From NCBI GenBank assembly GCA_937870605.1, contig CALMZW010000313.1, positions 1-7,300 on the forward strand: 7,300 nt of DNA, written 5' to 3'. A model generated the notes under the pieces. It made no database searches. It was not told the origin of the DNA and saw only the letters and a program-made list of their open reading frames with translations. The stretch is from an uncultured Synergistaceae bacterium. Lineage in GTDB: Bacteria; Synergistota; Synergistia; Synergistales; Aminobacteriaceae. Positions 1 to 6,075 of this stretch are shown in pieces (the first letter of the stretch is position 1; each line of letters starts with the position of its first letter). The position numbers and the translations under genes are program-made.

Positions 1-497
1 GCGTCGACGTGCGGTCTTCCGGAAAGAGCGAGCCGTTCGGTCTGATGTTCGCCGCGCTGGACGACTTGAAAGAAGATGAAGTCTATATCTGCGCCGGGGG
101 CGCTCCGACGTACGCGCACTGGGGCGGCCTGATGACGATGCGCGCGACATATCTCCGGGCGGCAGGCGCGGTGATGCACGGCTATTCCCGCGATACGCGA
201 CAGGTTCTTTCCTTTGGGTTTCCGGTCTTTTCCTGGGGGACGTACGCGCAGGACCAGGGGCCGAGAGGTCGCGTCATCGACTATCGCTGCCCCATCGAAT
301 TTTTGAACGGAGTGCGGGTGAAAAACGGAGACCTCCTCTTCGGCGATCTCGGAGGCGTTGTCGTCGTCCCTCGCGGCGTCGAGAAGGAAGCCGTAGAAAA
401 GGCTTTTGCAAAGGCGGAAGGTGAAAATCTGGTGGCGAAGGCCATTTCGCAGGGAATGTCGACTGTGGAGGCGTTCGCGACCTTCGGCATAATGTAG
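1..497 (+). CDS. RraA-family protein (class II pyruvate aldolase-like), 5'-truncated by window edge
   Basis: The reading frame is open from the first base (codons in phase with position 3) and ends at TAG 495-497, so the start lies upstream; the GTG at 9 is only an internal Val codon. About 164 residues are visible, against roughly 210-230 for the family, so some 50-60 N-terminal residues are missing. Counting from the GTG at 9, the core runs H-W-G-G-L (38-41), then G-Y-S-R-D-T (58-63), whose Arg61-Asp62 pair corresponds to the substrate- and metal-site Arg-Asp of 4-hydroxy-4-methyl-2-oxoglutarate (HMG) aldolases, and later G-D-L-G-G-V-V-V-V-P-R (112-122). Family members perform metal-dependent retro-aldol cleavage of 4-hydroxy-2-oxo acids to pyruvate, or oxaloacetate decarboxylation; RraA itself inhibits RNase E. 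With catabolic dehydrogenases downstream, an enzymatic role in sugar-acid breakdown is likelier than RNase inhibition. The substrate cannot be read from sequence. Older annotations call such proteins dimethylmenaquinone methyltransferase, which is misleading. Confidence 0.85.
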   Translation, partial: VDVRSSGKSEPFGLMFAALDDLKEDEVYICAGGAPTYAHWGGLMTMRATYLRAAGAVMHGYSRDTRQVLSFGFPVFSWGTYAQDQGPRGRVIDYRCPIEFLNGVRVKNGDLLFGDLGGVVVVPRGVEKEAVEKAFAKAEGENLVAKAISQGMSTVEAFATFGIM

Positions 498-513
498 TTG
501 TCGTCATCATTTC

Positions 514-535
514 GGGGCGGAATGCAATCCGCCTT
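514..535 (+). other. Intercistronic hairpin between the RraA-like gene and the dehydrogenase
   Basis: GGCGGA (516-521) pairs perfectly with TCCGCC (528-533) across a 6-nt loop, and two outer G-T wobbles extend the stem to 514-535. It sits between the stop codon at 497 and the Shine-Dalgarno at 540-546. No run of T follows, so it is more likely a transcript-processing or mRNA-stability element, or a weak attenuator, than a full terminator. Confidence 0.35.
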
Positions 536-553
536 GTCCGGAGGTGAATCCGT

Positions 554-1567
554 GTGAGAAGTGCAAAGCTGACGGCTCCACGCAGGATCGAAATTTACGA
601 AGAGGAACGCCCCTCTCCGCGCGCCGGCGAGGTTCTCGTTCACATACGGGCCGCAGGAATCTGCGGCTCGGATCTGCATATCTATCAGGGGGAGCGCTCG
701 GACGTGGCGTTGCCGCGCGTTCTCGGCCACGAACTCGTCGGAGAGGTCGAGAGTTTCGGCTCGCGCGTGACCCGTTTCAAGAAAGGCGACCACGTCACTA
801 TCGATCCCGTGGTGTCCTGCGGTTCGTGCCTTTCGTGCCGGCGGGGGTACGACAACCTCTGCAGCACCGTGAAATGTCTTGGCGTTCAGGTCGACGGAGG
901 ATATTGCGATTATTTCGCCGTCCCCGAGGAAAAGGTCTATGCGCTGCCCTCCGATATGCCGTGGGAGAAGGCGGTCCTCATCGAGCCCTTTTCGATTTCG
1001 GCCGAGGTGCTTGCGCGGAGCGAGGTCAAAGCCGGAGACAAGGTTCTCGTCATCGGAGCCGGAACAATCGGACTCTGCATCCTGCAGGCCATGAAGCTCG
1101 CCGGGGCGGATGTTCTCATAACCGATTTCGCGGACAGTCGTCTGGAAAAGGCGAAGCTTCTGGGCGCGGACAGATGCGTCAACGGCGGAAAAGAAGTTCT
1201 TGCGGGCGCCGTCAGGGAGTTCACCGGAGATTTCGGCGCCGATGTCGTTGTCGAGGCGGTCGGGATTCCGGAGCTTCTGGAGGAGAGCCTTTCGTTTGCG
1301 GCTCCGGGGGGCCGTATCGTGGTTCTCGGGTTTCATCCGGCGCCGGCGAAGATCCCGGAGGTCACCGTGGTCAAGAAGGAACTCAAGATTATCGGTTCCC
1401 GGATGAACTGCCGCCGTTTCCCGCAGGTGATCGAATGGTTCGACGGGAATCGGGTGAACCCGGAGGCGCTCGTCTCGGCCGTGTATCCGTTCGAAAAGAT
1501 GGATGACGCGTTTCGGGACATTCTGGCGGCGCCGGACCGGTATCTGAAAGTCCTCATAACGTACTGA
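554..1567 (+). CDS. Zinc-dependent alcohol dehydrogenase, RspB/LgoD-like (sugar-acid dehydrogenase)
   Basis: This is a 337-residue medium-chain dehydrogenase, full length for the family. It starts at GTG 554, set by GGAGGTG at 540-546 with a 7-nt spacer. Catalytic zinc ligands are C37 (in G-I-C-G-S-D), H59-E60 (in G-H-E) and probably E144 (I-E-P). The structural zinc lobe is intact: C89, C92, C95 and C103. The Rossmann motif G-A-G-T-I-G is at 168-173, and D191 at the end of the second strand favours NAD over NADP. The stretches around D-P-V-V-S-C-G, the Asp-Gly-Gly at 114-116, I-E-P-F-S-I-S-A and the C-terminal F-P-Q-V-I-E-W resemble, from memory, E. coli RspB and the L-galactonate 5-dehydrogenase LgoD (YjjN), both tied to hexonate metabolism. 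It probably oxidises a secondary hydroxyl of a sugar acid in the cytoplasm. The exact substrate is not determined. kduD follows 45 nt downstream. Confidence 0.9.
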   Translation: MRSAKLTAPRRIEIYEEERPSPRAGEVLVHIRAAGICGSDLHIYQGERSDVALPRVLGHELVGEVESFGSRVTRFKKGDHVTIDPVVSCGSCLSCRRGYDNLCSTVKCLGVQVDGGYCDYFAVPEEKVYALPSDMPWEKAVLIEPFSISAEVLARSEVKAGDKVLVIGAGTIGLCILQAMKLAGADVLITDFADSRLEKAKLLGADRCVNGGKEVLAGAVREFTGDFGADVVVEAVGIPELLEESLSFAAPGGRIVVLGFHPAPAKIPEVTVVKKELKIIGSRMNCRRFPQVIEWFDGNRVNPEALVSAVYPFEKMDDAFRDILAAPDRYLKVLITY

Positions 1568-1612
1568 GCGACAGAGCGTCATACATTCCAAAAGAGGAAG
1601 GCGAGGAACGAC

Positions 1613-2374
1613 ATGATTCTTGATCTCTTCAGACTTGACGGAAAGACGGCCATTGTGACGGGAGCGCGTAAGGGCCTGGGGTACGGCATCGCCGAAGGTC
1701 TGGCCGAAGCGGGAGCGAACATCGTGGGCGTCGGGCCGATCGAAATGCCGGAGCTTGCGGCCCGGGTGAAGGAGCTGGGACGGAAGTTCCTCTTTGTGAA
1801 CGCGGATCTCACGAGCCAGAAGCGGATTCCCGACATTGCAGCCGAAACGGTTTCAGCGATGGGCGGCGTGGATATCCTCGTGAACAACGCCGGCATCATC
1901 CGACGAGCCGATATCCTCGAATTCGGCGAGAAGGACTGGGATGACGTGATCAACGTCAATATGAAGAGCCTCTTCTTCCTTTCCCAGGAAGTCGCCCGGC
2001 AGATGGCCAAACAGGGGCGGGGCGGCAAGATCGTGAATATCGCGTCGATGCTCTCCTTCCAGGGGGGGATCCGTGTTCCTTCGTATACGGCAAGCAAAAG
2101 CGCCGTCGCAGGGCTCACCAAACTGCTTGCGAACGACCTCGCGAAGTACGGCGTTCAAGTGAACGCCATTGCGCCGGGCTACATGGCGACGGACAATACG
2201 GAAGCGCTGCGAAAGGATCCCAAGCGCAACGACGAAATTCTCGGCCGGATTCCCGCGGGGCGCTGGGGGACGCCCGACGATCTCAAGGGAGCCGCCGTTT
2301 TCCTTTCGTCGAAGGCTTCGGACTACGTGACAGGGTACGTGGTCGCCGTCGACGGAGGCTGGCTCTCCCGGTAA
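1613..2374 (+). CDS. kduD: 2-dehydro-3-deoxy-D-gluconate 5-dehydrogenase (KduD)
   Basis: This cytoplasmic short-chain dehydrogenase of 253 residues has the same length as E. coli KduD and the same texture throughout. KduD reduces 2,5-diketo-3-deoxygluconate to 2-keto-3-deoxygluconate (KDG) with NADH, after KduI, in breakdown of pectin- and polyuronate-derived unsaturated uronates. The NAD site is T-G-A-R-K-G-L-G (16-23), with N-N-A-G at 91-94. The catalytic tetrad is N116, S145, Y158 and K162. Near-diagnostic blocks are I-A-S-M-L-S-F-Q-G-G-I-R-V-P-S-Y-T-A-S-K (143-162), A-I-A-P-G-Y-M-A-T (185-193), R-I-P-A-G-R-W-G (212-219) and the terminal A-V-D-G-G-W-L. The start is ATG 1613, with GAGGAA at 1603-1608 close upstream. 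kduI, a KDG kinase and KDPG aldolase are not in the window, so the rest of the pathway must lie elsewhere or differ. Some KduD homologues act on other keto sugar acids or steroids, so in vivo specificity is inferred. Confidence 0.93.
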   Translation: MILDLFRLDGKTAIVTGARKGLGYGIAEGLAEAGANIVGVGPIEMPELAARVKELGRKFLFVNADLTSQKRIPDIAAETVSAMGGVDILVNNAGIIRRADILEFGEKDWDDVINVNMKSLFFLSQEVARQMAKQGRGGKIVNIASMLSFQGGIRVPSYTASKSAVAGLTKLLANDLAKYGVQVNAIAPGYMATDNTEALRKDPKRNDEILGRIPAGRWGTPDDLKGAAVFLSSKASDYVTGYVVAVDGGWLSR

Positions 2375-2422
2375 CGTCATCACGATTCTTGAGTAAATAC
2401 ATACTATTGAGGAGGATATACG

Positions 2423-3370
2423 ATGAAAAAACTGGTTCTCGCATTGGCGCTCATTCTGGCGGTTTGCGGCTGCGCGGCGTTCGCCGCTGATTTTCCGACG
2501 AAGAACATCAAACTCCTGGTTCCGTTCGCCGCGGGCGGCGGCACCGACGCGGTCGCCCGCGCCTTGGCGAGCGCGGCGGAGAAGCATCTCGGACAGCCGG
2601 TGGTCGTCATGAACAAGGCCGGCGGTTCCGGCGCGGTCGGAATGACGGAAGGCGCGACGTCCAAGCCGGACGGATACACGGTGACGATGATCACCCGCGA
2701 GATCGCATGGCTTCCGCAGATGGGACTCGCCCAGATCACTCCGGACAACTTCGACCTCATCGCGCTTGCGAACGAAGACCCGGCGATCATGCTCGTCCAG
2801 CCCGATTCCAAATTCAAGTCCGTCAAGGACGTGCTCGACGCTGCGAAAGCGGCTCCGGGAACAGTCAAATTCGGCAGCACCGCAAAGCCGAATTTTTATC
2901 TGCTCGCGCTTGAGTTGAACCAGAAGGTCAAATTCAGCCAGATCCCTTACAACGGCGCGGCCGAGGCCATTCCGGCCCTCATGGGCGGCCATGTCGAGTT
3001 CTCGATGGTCAACCCCGGCGAAGCGATCTCGCAGATTACCTCCGGGCAGCTCAAGCCGCTCGGAGTCTGTTCCGACAAGCGTATGGCCGGACTTCCGGAC
3101 GTTCCGACGATGACCGAACTGGGCTATCCGATCGTGACCGGAACCTGGAGAGGACTCGCGGTCCCGAAGGGAACGCCGGATGCCGTGAAGGCGGTTCTCG
3201 GAGCGGCGTTTCAAAAAGCGGTCGCCGAACCGGATTTCGTCGCGTTCATGAAGGGTCGGACGCTCGGCATTCGTTTCATGAATGCGAAGGACTTCAAGGC
3301 GTTTGTCGACAGCGATGTGAAGGCGCTCACCGAAATAGTCGAAGAAGTGAAAAAACAGCAGCAGAAGTAA
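2423..3370 (+). CDS. TTT-type (TctC/Bug family) periplasmic substrate-binding protein
   Basis: The 315-residue product begins with a Sec signal peptide: Met-Lys-Lys, a hydrophobic stretch at 4-20, and likely cleavage after A21 or A22 (A-A-F-A-A-D). It is the extracytoplasmic receptor of the tripartite tricarboxylate transporter. Bug-family landmarks are P-F-A-A-G-G-G-T-D-A-V-A-R (34-46), which forms the first ligand loop, N-K-A-G-G-S-G-A-V-G shortly after, the P-D-G-Y-T turn, and P-Y-N-G-A-A-E-A-I-P-A-L-M-G-G-H-V in the second half. ATG 2423 follows the strong Shine-Dalgarno GAGGAGG (2409-2415) by 7 nt. tctB and tctA follow directly, so the three form a complete carrier. Known relatives bind citrate, other carboxylates, nicotinate or sugar acids, and the ligand cannot be assigned by motif. 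The kduD neighbour suggests a uronate, aldonate or related acid (inference). The best Shine-Dalgarno of the operon and the hairpin after the stop fit excess production of the receptor. Confidence 0.93.
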   Translation: MKKLVLALALILAVCGCAAFAADFPTKNIKLLVPFAAGGGTDAVARALASAAEKHLGQPVVVMNKAGGSGAVGMTEGATSKPDGYTVTMITREIAWLPQMGLAQITPDNFDLIALANEDPAIMLVQPDSKFKSVKDVLDAAKAAPGTVKFGSTAKPNFYLLALELNQKVKFSQIPYNGAAEAIPALMGGHVEFSMVNPGEAISQITSGQLKPLGVCSDKRMAGLPDVPTMTELGYPIVTGTWRGLAVPKGTPDAVKAVLGAAFQKAVAEPDFVAFMKGRTLGIRFMNAKDFKAFVDSDVKALTEIVEEVKKQQQK

Positions 3371-3415
3371 AGCTGTTTGTTGGCGCCCGGAGCATCGTCG
3401 GTTCGATCGAGTCAC

Positions 3416-3443
3416 GAGGGGCGGCGACAAACCGCCCCTTCTT
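3416..3443 (+). terminator. GC-rich hairpin after tctC, probable partial terminator/attenuator
   Basis: AGGGGCGG (3417-3424) pairs with CCGCCCCT (3432-3439) around a 7-nt loop, and the T-rich stretch TTCTT lies at 3439-3443. It lies 46 nt after the tctC stop and just before the tctB Shine-Dalgarno at 3448-3453. A strong stem with a weak T tail between receptor and membrane genes is typical of a partial terminator or 3'-end stabiliser. It would lower tctBA expression relative to tctC. Confidence 0.5.
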
Positions 3444-3461
3444 CCATGAGGAGAATGTCCC

Positions 3462-3929
3462 GTGAAAAAAGCGAATTATTGTGTAGCAATCGTCTTTATT
3501 CTGTTGAGTGGGTTTGTCTTCTTTCAGGTTTCCGGATTTCAGCAGACCCTTATCGCGGACGACTACGTCGGCGCGGCCTTTTTTCCCGAATTGCTCGCGT
3601 GGGGGACGATCGTTCTGGCCGTTCTGCTCGGTTGGTTGAACTTCAGGAATAAGTTTCAGGAAGACTCGCGAAGTCTGTCGGATCTTTTCCCTAAAGAGAT
3701 CCTGACGGCTCTTGAGGGACTTACGGTTCTCTGTGCGTATGTCCTGCTTCTGGAACCCCTCGGGTTCATCCTGGCGACTATTGCGCTCAACATCGCGCTC
3801 CTGCTGCTGTTTCGGGTGCGGAGCCTCATCACGATGGCGGTCTTTCCCGTATCGATCTCGGTGATCGTCTACCTGGTGTTTTGCAAGGTGCTCGTCGTTC
3901 CCCTCCCGGAGGGGCTATTCTACTTCTAG
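3462..3929 (+). CDS. TTT small membrane subunit (TctB family)
   Basis: This 155-residue integral membrane protein is the poorly conserved small subunit of the tripartite tricarboxylate transporter. Hydrophobic segments lie at about 5-22, 41-60, 83-117 (probably two helices separated near L-E-P-L-G) and 121-146. An acidic and basic loop at about 61-80 faces one side of the membrane. Family-type features are L-E-P-L-G-F-I-L-A-T (97-106) and the C-terminal V-F-C-K-V-L-V-V-P-L-P-E-G (139-151). The start is GTG 3462, chosen because GAGGAG at 3448-3453 is spaced 8 nt from it; the ATG at 3455 is in another frame. tctA begins 14 nt after the stop. TctB is thought to support the TctA permease, and its precise function is unclear in the whole family. 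Confidence 0.9.
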   Translation: MKKANYCVAIVFILLSGFVFFQVSGFQQTLIADDYVGAAFFPELLAWGTIVLAVLLGWLNFRNKFQEDSRSLSDLFPKEILTALEGLTVLCAYVLLLEPLGFILATIALNIALLLLFRVRSLITMAVFPVSISVIVYLVFCKVLVVPLPEGLFYF

Positions 3930-3930
3930 C

Positions 3931-3935
3931 GGAGG
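3931..3935 (+). promoter_or_regulatory. Ribosome binding site that fixes the tctA start
   Basis: GGAGG lies 8 nt before ATG 3944, directly after the tctB stop codon. The frame is open further upstream (to 3881, inside tctB), but only the ATG at 3944 has this signal and begins with the hydrophobic N-terminus expected of TctA. Confidence 0.8.
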
Positions 3936-3943
3936 TTTTCCCG

Positions 3944-5413
3944 ATGTTGTTGCTTTTATGGAATGGACTGTGCGCCACGTTCTCTTTTGCCATTTTCCCC
4001 TTTCTCGTGATCGGCGTCACGGGAGGCATCGTGATCGGAGCCTTGCCCGGATTGACAGCGACCATGGGAGTGGCCGTGCTTCTGCCCTTCACGTTCGGCA
4101 TGGAGGCGACGAGAGCGCTGGTCATGCTGTGCGGAATCTATATCGGCGCCATCTACGGCGGTTCGATTTCCGCCATTCTCCTGAAAACGCCGGGAACGCC
4201 CGCGGCCGCGGCCACGGTGCTCGACGGATACGAGCTCGCCAGAAAGGGAGAGGCGGCGAAGGCCTTGTCCGTTTCCGCCATCGCCTCGTTTGTGGGAGGA
4301 ATGGTGAGCACTGTGATGCTCATCACGATCTCGCCTGTTCTGGCGAGCTTCGCACTTCGTTTCGGCGCGCCGGAGTACTTCGCGCTGGCCGTGTTCGGCC
4401 TGAGCATTATCGCGAGCATTTCGGGAAAGAGTCCCGTGAAGGGACTCCTCGCCGGAATGTTCGGACTGCTGATCTCCACCGTGGGGCTCGATCCGGTGAC
4501 CAGCTATCCGCGCTTCACTTTCGGCCAGATCAATCTGTATAACGGCTTTGCGATCATTCCGGTGCTGATCGGTCTGTTTGCGCTAGCGGAGGCGTTCGTC
4601 CAGATGGAGAGGATCTTCGAAAAGGCGCAAGCAATCGATACCCGCTTCAAGCACGGCATGGTATCGCTCAAGGAGACGATCTCTCTGTTGCCGCTCATGA
4701 TAAAGTCGGCCCTGATCGGTACGTTCATCGGCGCGATTCCAGGCGCCGGTGCTGATATCGCCGCGTTCGTGACGTACAACGAAGCGAGGCGCTCTTCGAA
4801 AAGAGGGAACGAATTCGGAACGGGGTGCATTGAAGGGGTGGCGGCTCCCGAGGCCGGGAACAACGGCGTCACCGGGGGAGCCATGGTGCCGTTGCTGACG
4901 CTCGGCGTTCCCGGCGACGCGGTGACGGCGATACTGTTGGGGGCCCTGATCATACAGGGGTTGCAGCCCGGCCCCCTGTTGTTCACAAAAAACGCCGACA
5001 TCGTGTACGGGCTCTTTTCGTCGCTGCTTGTGGGGAATGTGCTGATGCTTCTTTTCGGCCTCCTCGGAGTCCGGCTCTTCTGCCGGGTCGTGGAGCTGCC
5101 GAAGCGAATCATCATCCCCGTCATCGTCACGCTTTCCATCGTCGGGGCATATTCCATGAACAACAGCATCTTCGATGTGTGGGTGTGCATCGGCTTCGGC
5201 ATTATCGGGTACATCATGCAGAAGGTCGATATGCCGTCCTCGCCGATTATCCTGGCGGTGATTCTCGGACCGATGGCGGAGAGCAATCTGCGGCGGGCGG
5301 TTCTCATGTATCAGGGGAGCTATTCGTTTCTGTGGACGAGGCCGATCGGCGTCGTCTTCCTCGCTCTGGCGGCGCTGTCTCTCTATTCGTCGTACCGGAG
5401 GGCGCACAGCTGA
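3944..5413 (+). CDS. TTT large membrane permease subunit (TctA family)
   Basis: The product is 489 residues, usual for TctA, and very hydrophobic with about a dozen membrane segments. It is the transport subunit and takes substrate from the TctC-type receptor in cation-driven import. Both pseudo-symmetric signature loops are intact. In the first half these are G-A-L-P-G-L-T-A-T-M-G (32-42), L-L-P-F-T-F (46-51) and the strongly conserved stretch 71-96 (Y-G-G-S-I-S ... K-T-P-G-T-P ... D-G-Y). In the second half they are G-A-I-P-G-A-G-A-D-I-A-A-F (263-275), A-P-E-A-G-N-N (301-307) and L-G-V-P-G-D (320-325) followed by Q-P-G-P-L-L-F (341-347). The two P-G-containing repeats are thought to form the translocation site. 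No frameshift or missing block is seen. It ends the plus-strand gene set; 92 nt downstream is the stop of a convergent gene, with a long hairpin between. Confidence 0.95.
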   Translation: MLLLLWNGLCATFSFAIFPFLVIGVTGGIVIGALPGLTATMGVAVLLPFTFGMEATRALVMLCGIYIGAIYGGSISAILLKTPGTPAAAATVLDGYELARKGEAAKALSVSAIASFVGGMVSTVMLITISPVLASFALRFGAPEYFALAVFGLSIIASISGKSPVKGLLAGMFGLLISTVGLDPVTSYPRFTFGQINLYNGFAIIPVLIGLFALAEAFVQMERIFEKAQAIDTRFKHGMVSLKETISLLPLMIKSALIGTFIGAIPGAGADIAAFVTYNEARRSSKRGNEFGTGCIEGVAAPEAGNNGVTGGAMVPLLTLGVPGDAVTAILLGALIIQGLQPGPLLFTKNADIVYGLFSSLLVGNVLMLLFGLLGVRLFCRVVELPKRIIIPVIVTLSIVGAYSMNNSIFDVWVCIGFGIIGYIMQKVDMPSSPIILAVILGPMAESNLRRAVLMYQGSYSFLWTRPIGVVFLALAALSLYSSYRRAHS

Positions 5414-5455
5414 GAGGACGCGCGGCGGGGCTTGCGTGCAGGCGGTAATGGCGTT

Positions 5456-5500
5456 TTCGCGGGAGGACTCATTGACGACGAAACACAGTCCTCCCGCGAA
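5456..5500. terminator. 14-bp perfect inverted repeat between convergent genes, probable bidirectional terminator
   Basis: TTCGCGGGAGGACT (5456-5469) and AGTCCTCCCGCGAA (5487-5500) are exact reverse complements around a 17-nt loop. Three further pairs beyond one mismatch (5452-5454 with 5502-5504, one a G-T wobble) extend it. It lies 42 nt after the tctA stop and 5 nt after the minus-strand slyD-type stop, the usual place for a shared terminator. Neither side has a clear T tract, so it may act as a 3'-end stabiliser or use another factor. Confidence 0.6.
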
Positions 5501-5505
5501 TGCGT

Positions 5506-5937
5506 CTATTGCGTCATGATCTCTACGAGCTTCACCGTAAAGATCAGCGATTCCCCCGCCAGAAAGTGATTTGCGTCGAGAAGAATCTGTTCGCCTTCGA
5601 TTTTACGGATCGTCACGCGCATCGGAGAGCCGTCGCACGATGTCATCCGGAGCATTTCCCCGACAACGGGCGTGTAGCCCTTCGGAAGCATGGAACGGGG
5701 AAAGCTGAAGACCATTTCCTCGTCACGGAAACCGTAGGCTTCTTCGGGGGGCAGCGTGAGCGTGCGTTCCTCGCCGATCTTCATTCCGACGACGCCCGTG
5801 TCGAATCCCGGAATCATCTGCCCCGCACCGACAACAAATTCCAGAGGATCTTTTCCCGTCGAGGAATCGAAGACAGAACCGTCTGTCAATTTTCCCGTAT
5901 AATGGACTCGAATCCGATGTCCCGTTTCCACGCGCAT
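5506..5937 (-). CDS. SlyD-type FKBP peptidyl-prolyl cis-trans isomerase
   Basis: This 143-residue cytoplasmic protein folding factor interconverts cis and trans peptide bonds before proline. FKBP residues are Y13 (Y-T-G-K-L), F23-D24 (F-D-S-S), the M-I-P-G-F block at 41-45, and Y68 in P-P-E-E-A-Y-G. Between the FKBP halves, about residues 72-122, is the insert-in-flap chaperone domain typical of SlyD, with G-E-M-L-R and M-R-V-T-I-R and ending in D-A-N-H-F-L-A-G (121-128). F133 lies in the last strand. The His/Cys-rich metal-binding tail of E. coli SlyD is absent: the protein stops at M-T-Q. The start is ATG at 5937-5935, because AAAGGGG sits 7 nt before it; the frame is open to 6234, but that part lacks family similarity and a ribosome site. 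It converges on tctA and is probably a housekeeping gene unrelated to the transport operons. Confidence 0.92.
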   Translation of the reverse strand: MRVETGHRIRVHYTGKLTDGSVFDSSTGKDPLEFVVGAGQMIPGFDTGVVGMKIGEERTLTLPPEEAYGFRDEEMVFSFPRSMLPKGYTPVVGEMLRMTSCDGSPMRVTIRKIEGEQILLDANHFLAGESLIFTVKLVEIMTQ

Positions 5938-5944
5938 GCCAAAA

Positions 5945-5951
5945 CCCCTTT
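5945..5951 (-). promoter_or_regulatory. Ribosome binding site that fixes the slyD-type start
   Basis: On the minus strand AAAGGGG lies 7 nt upstream of the ATG at 5937-5935. It decides against the longer open frame that continues upstream to about 6234. Confidence 0.7.
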
Positions 5952-6046
5952 CGTGTGAGGCGCTTCCGCTCGGCGCCGAACCCGGCGGGATACGCGAATG
6001 TCTTTCTTCACCGACGAACGCGAATCCGTTTTTCCGGAGTTTCTGT

Positions 6047-6075
6047 ATTGTACGGGGAGAGCGTATCGATGGCAA
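6047..6075 (-). promoter_or_regulatory. Sigma-70-type promoter for the slyD-type gene
   Basis: Read on the minus strand, the -35 box TTGCCA (6075-6070, five of six consensus bases) is followed after exactly 17 nt by the -10 box TACAAT (6052-6047, five of six). Transcription would begin near 6040, giving a leader of about 100 nt before the ATG at 5937. Confidence 0.6.

Noticed and set aside
544..1506. Second plus-strand frame overlapping the zinc dehydrogenase gene
   Set aside because: Its translation is an Arg/Gly-rich low-complexity shadow. The dehydrogenase frame carries all zinc and NAD motifs.
281..1591. Long antisense open frame opposite the RraA-like and dehydrogenase genes
   Set aside because: It is opposite two clearly recognised coding regions, its translation is rich in Arg/His without any family motif, and long antisense frames are expected in GC-rich genes.
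2423..2490. Lipoprotein signal in the TctC-type receptor (Cys15 or Cys17)
   Set aside because: Neither cysteine is preceded by a good lipobox (V-C or C-G before Cys). A-A-F-A-A-D fits ordinary signal peptidase I cleavage, although a lipid anchor at Cys17 is not excluded.
1853..3430. Antisense open frame of about 525 codons opposite kduD and tctC
   Set aside because: It spans two real genes and their gap, has no recognisable domain, and follows from codon bias of the plus-strand genes.
3900..3914. CCCCTCC/GGAGGGG inverted repeat near the end of tctB
   Set aside because: It lies in codons for the conserved P-L-P-E-G motif and allows only a short stem, so it is explained by protein coding.
3881..3943. 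Upstream extension of tctA into tctB
   Set aside because: It would add a non-hydrophobic peptide coded within tctB. ATG 3944 has GGAGG at the right distance and a TctA-like N-terminus.
4583..5407. Antisense open frame opposite tctA
   Set aside because: Highly charged, Arg/His-rich translation with no motif, opposite an intact membrane permease.
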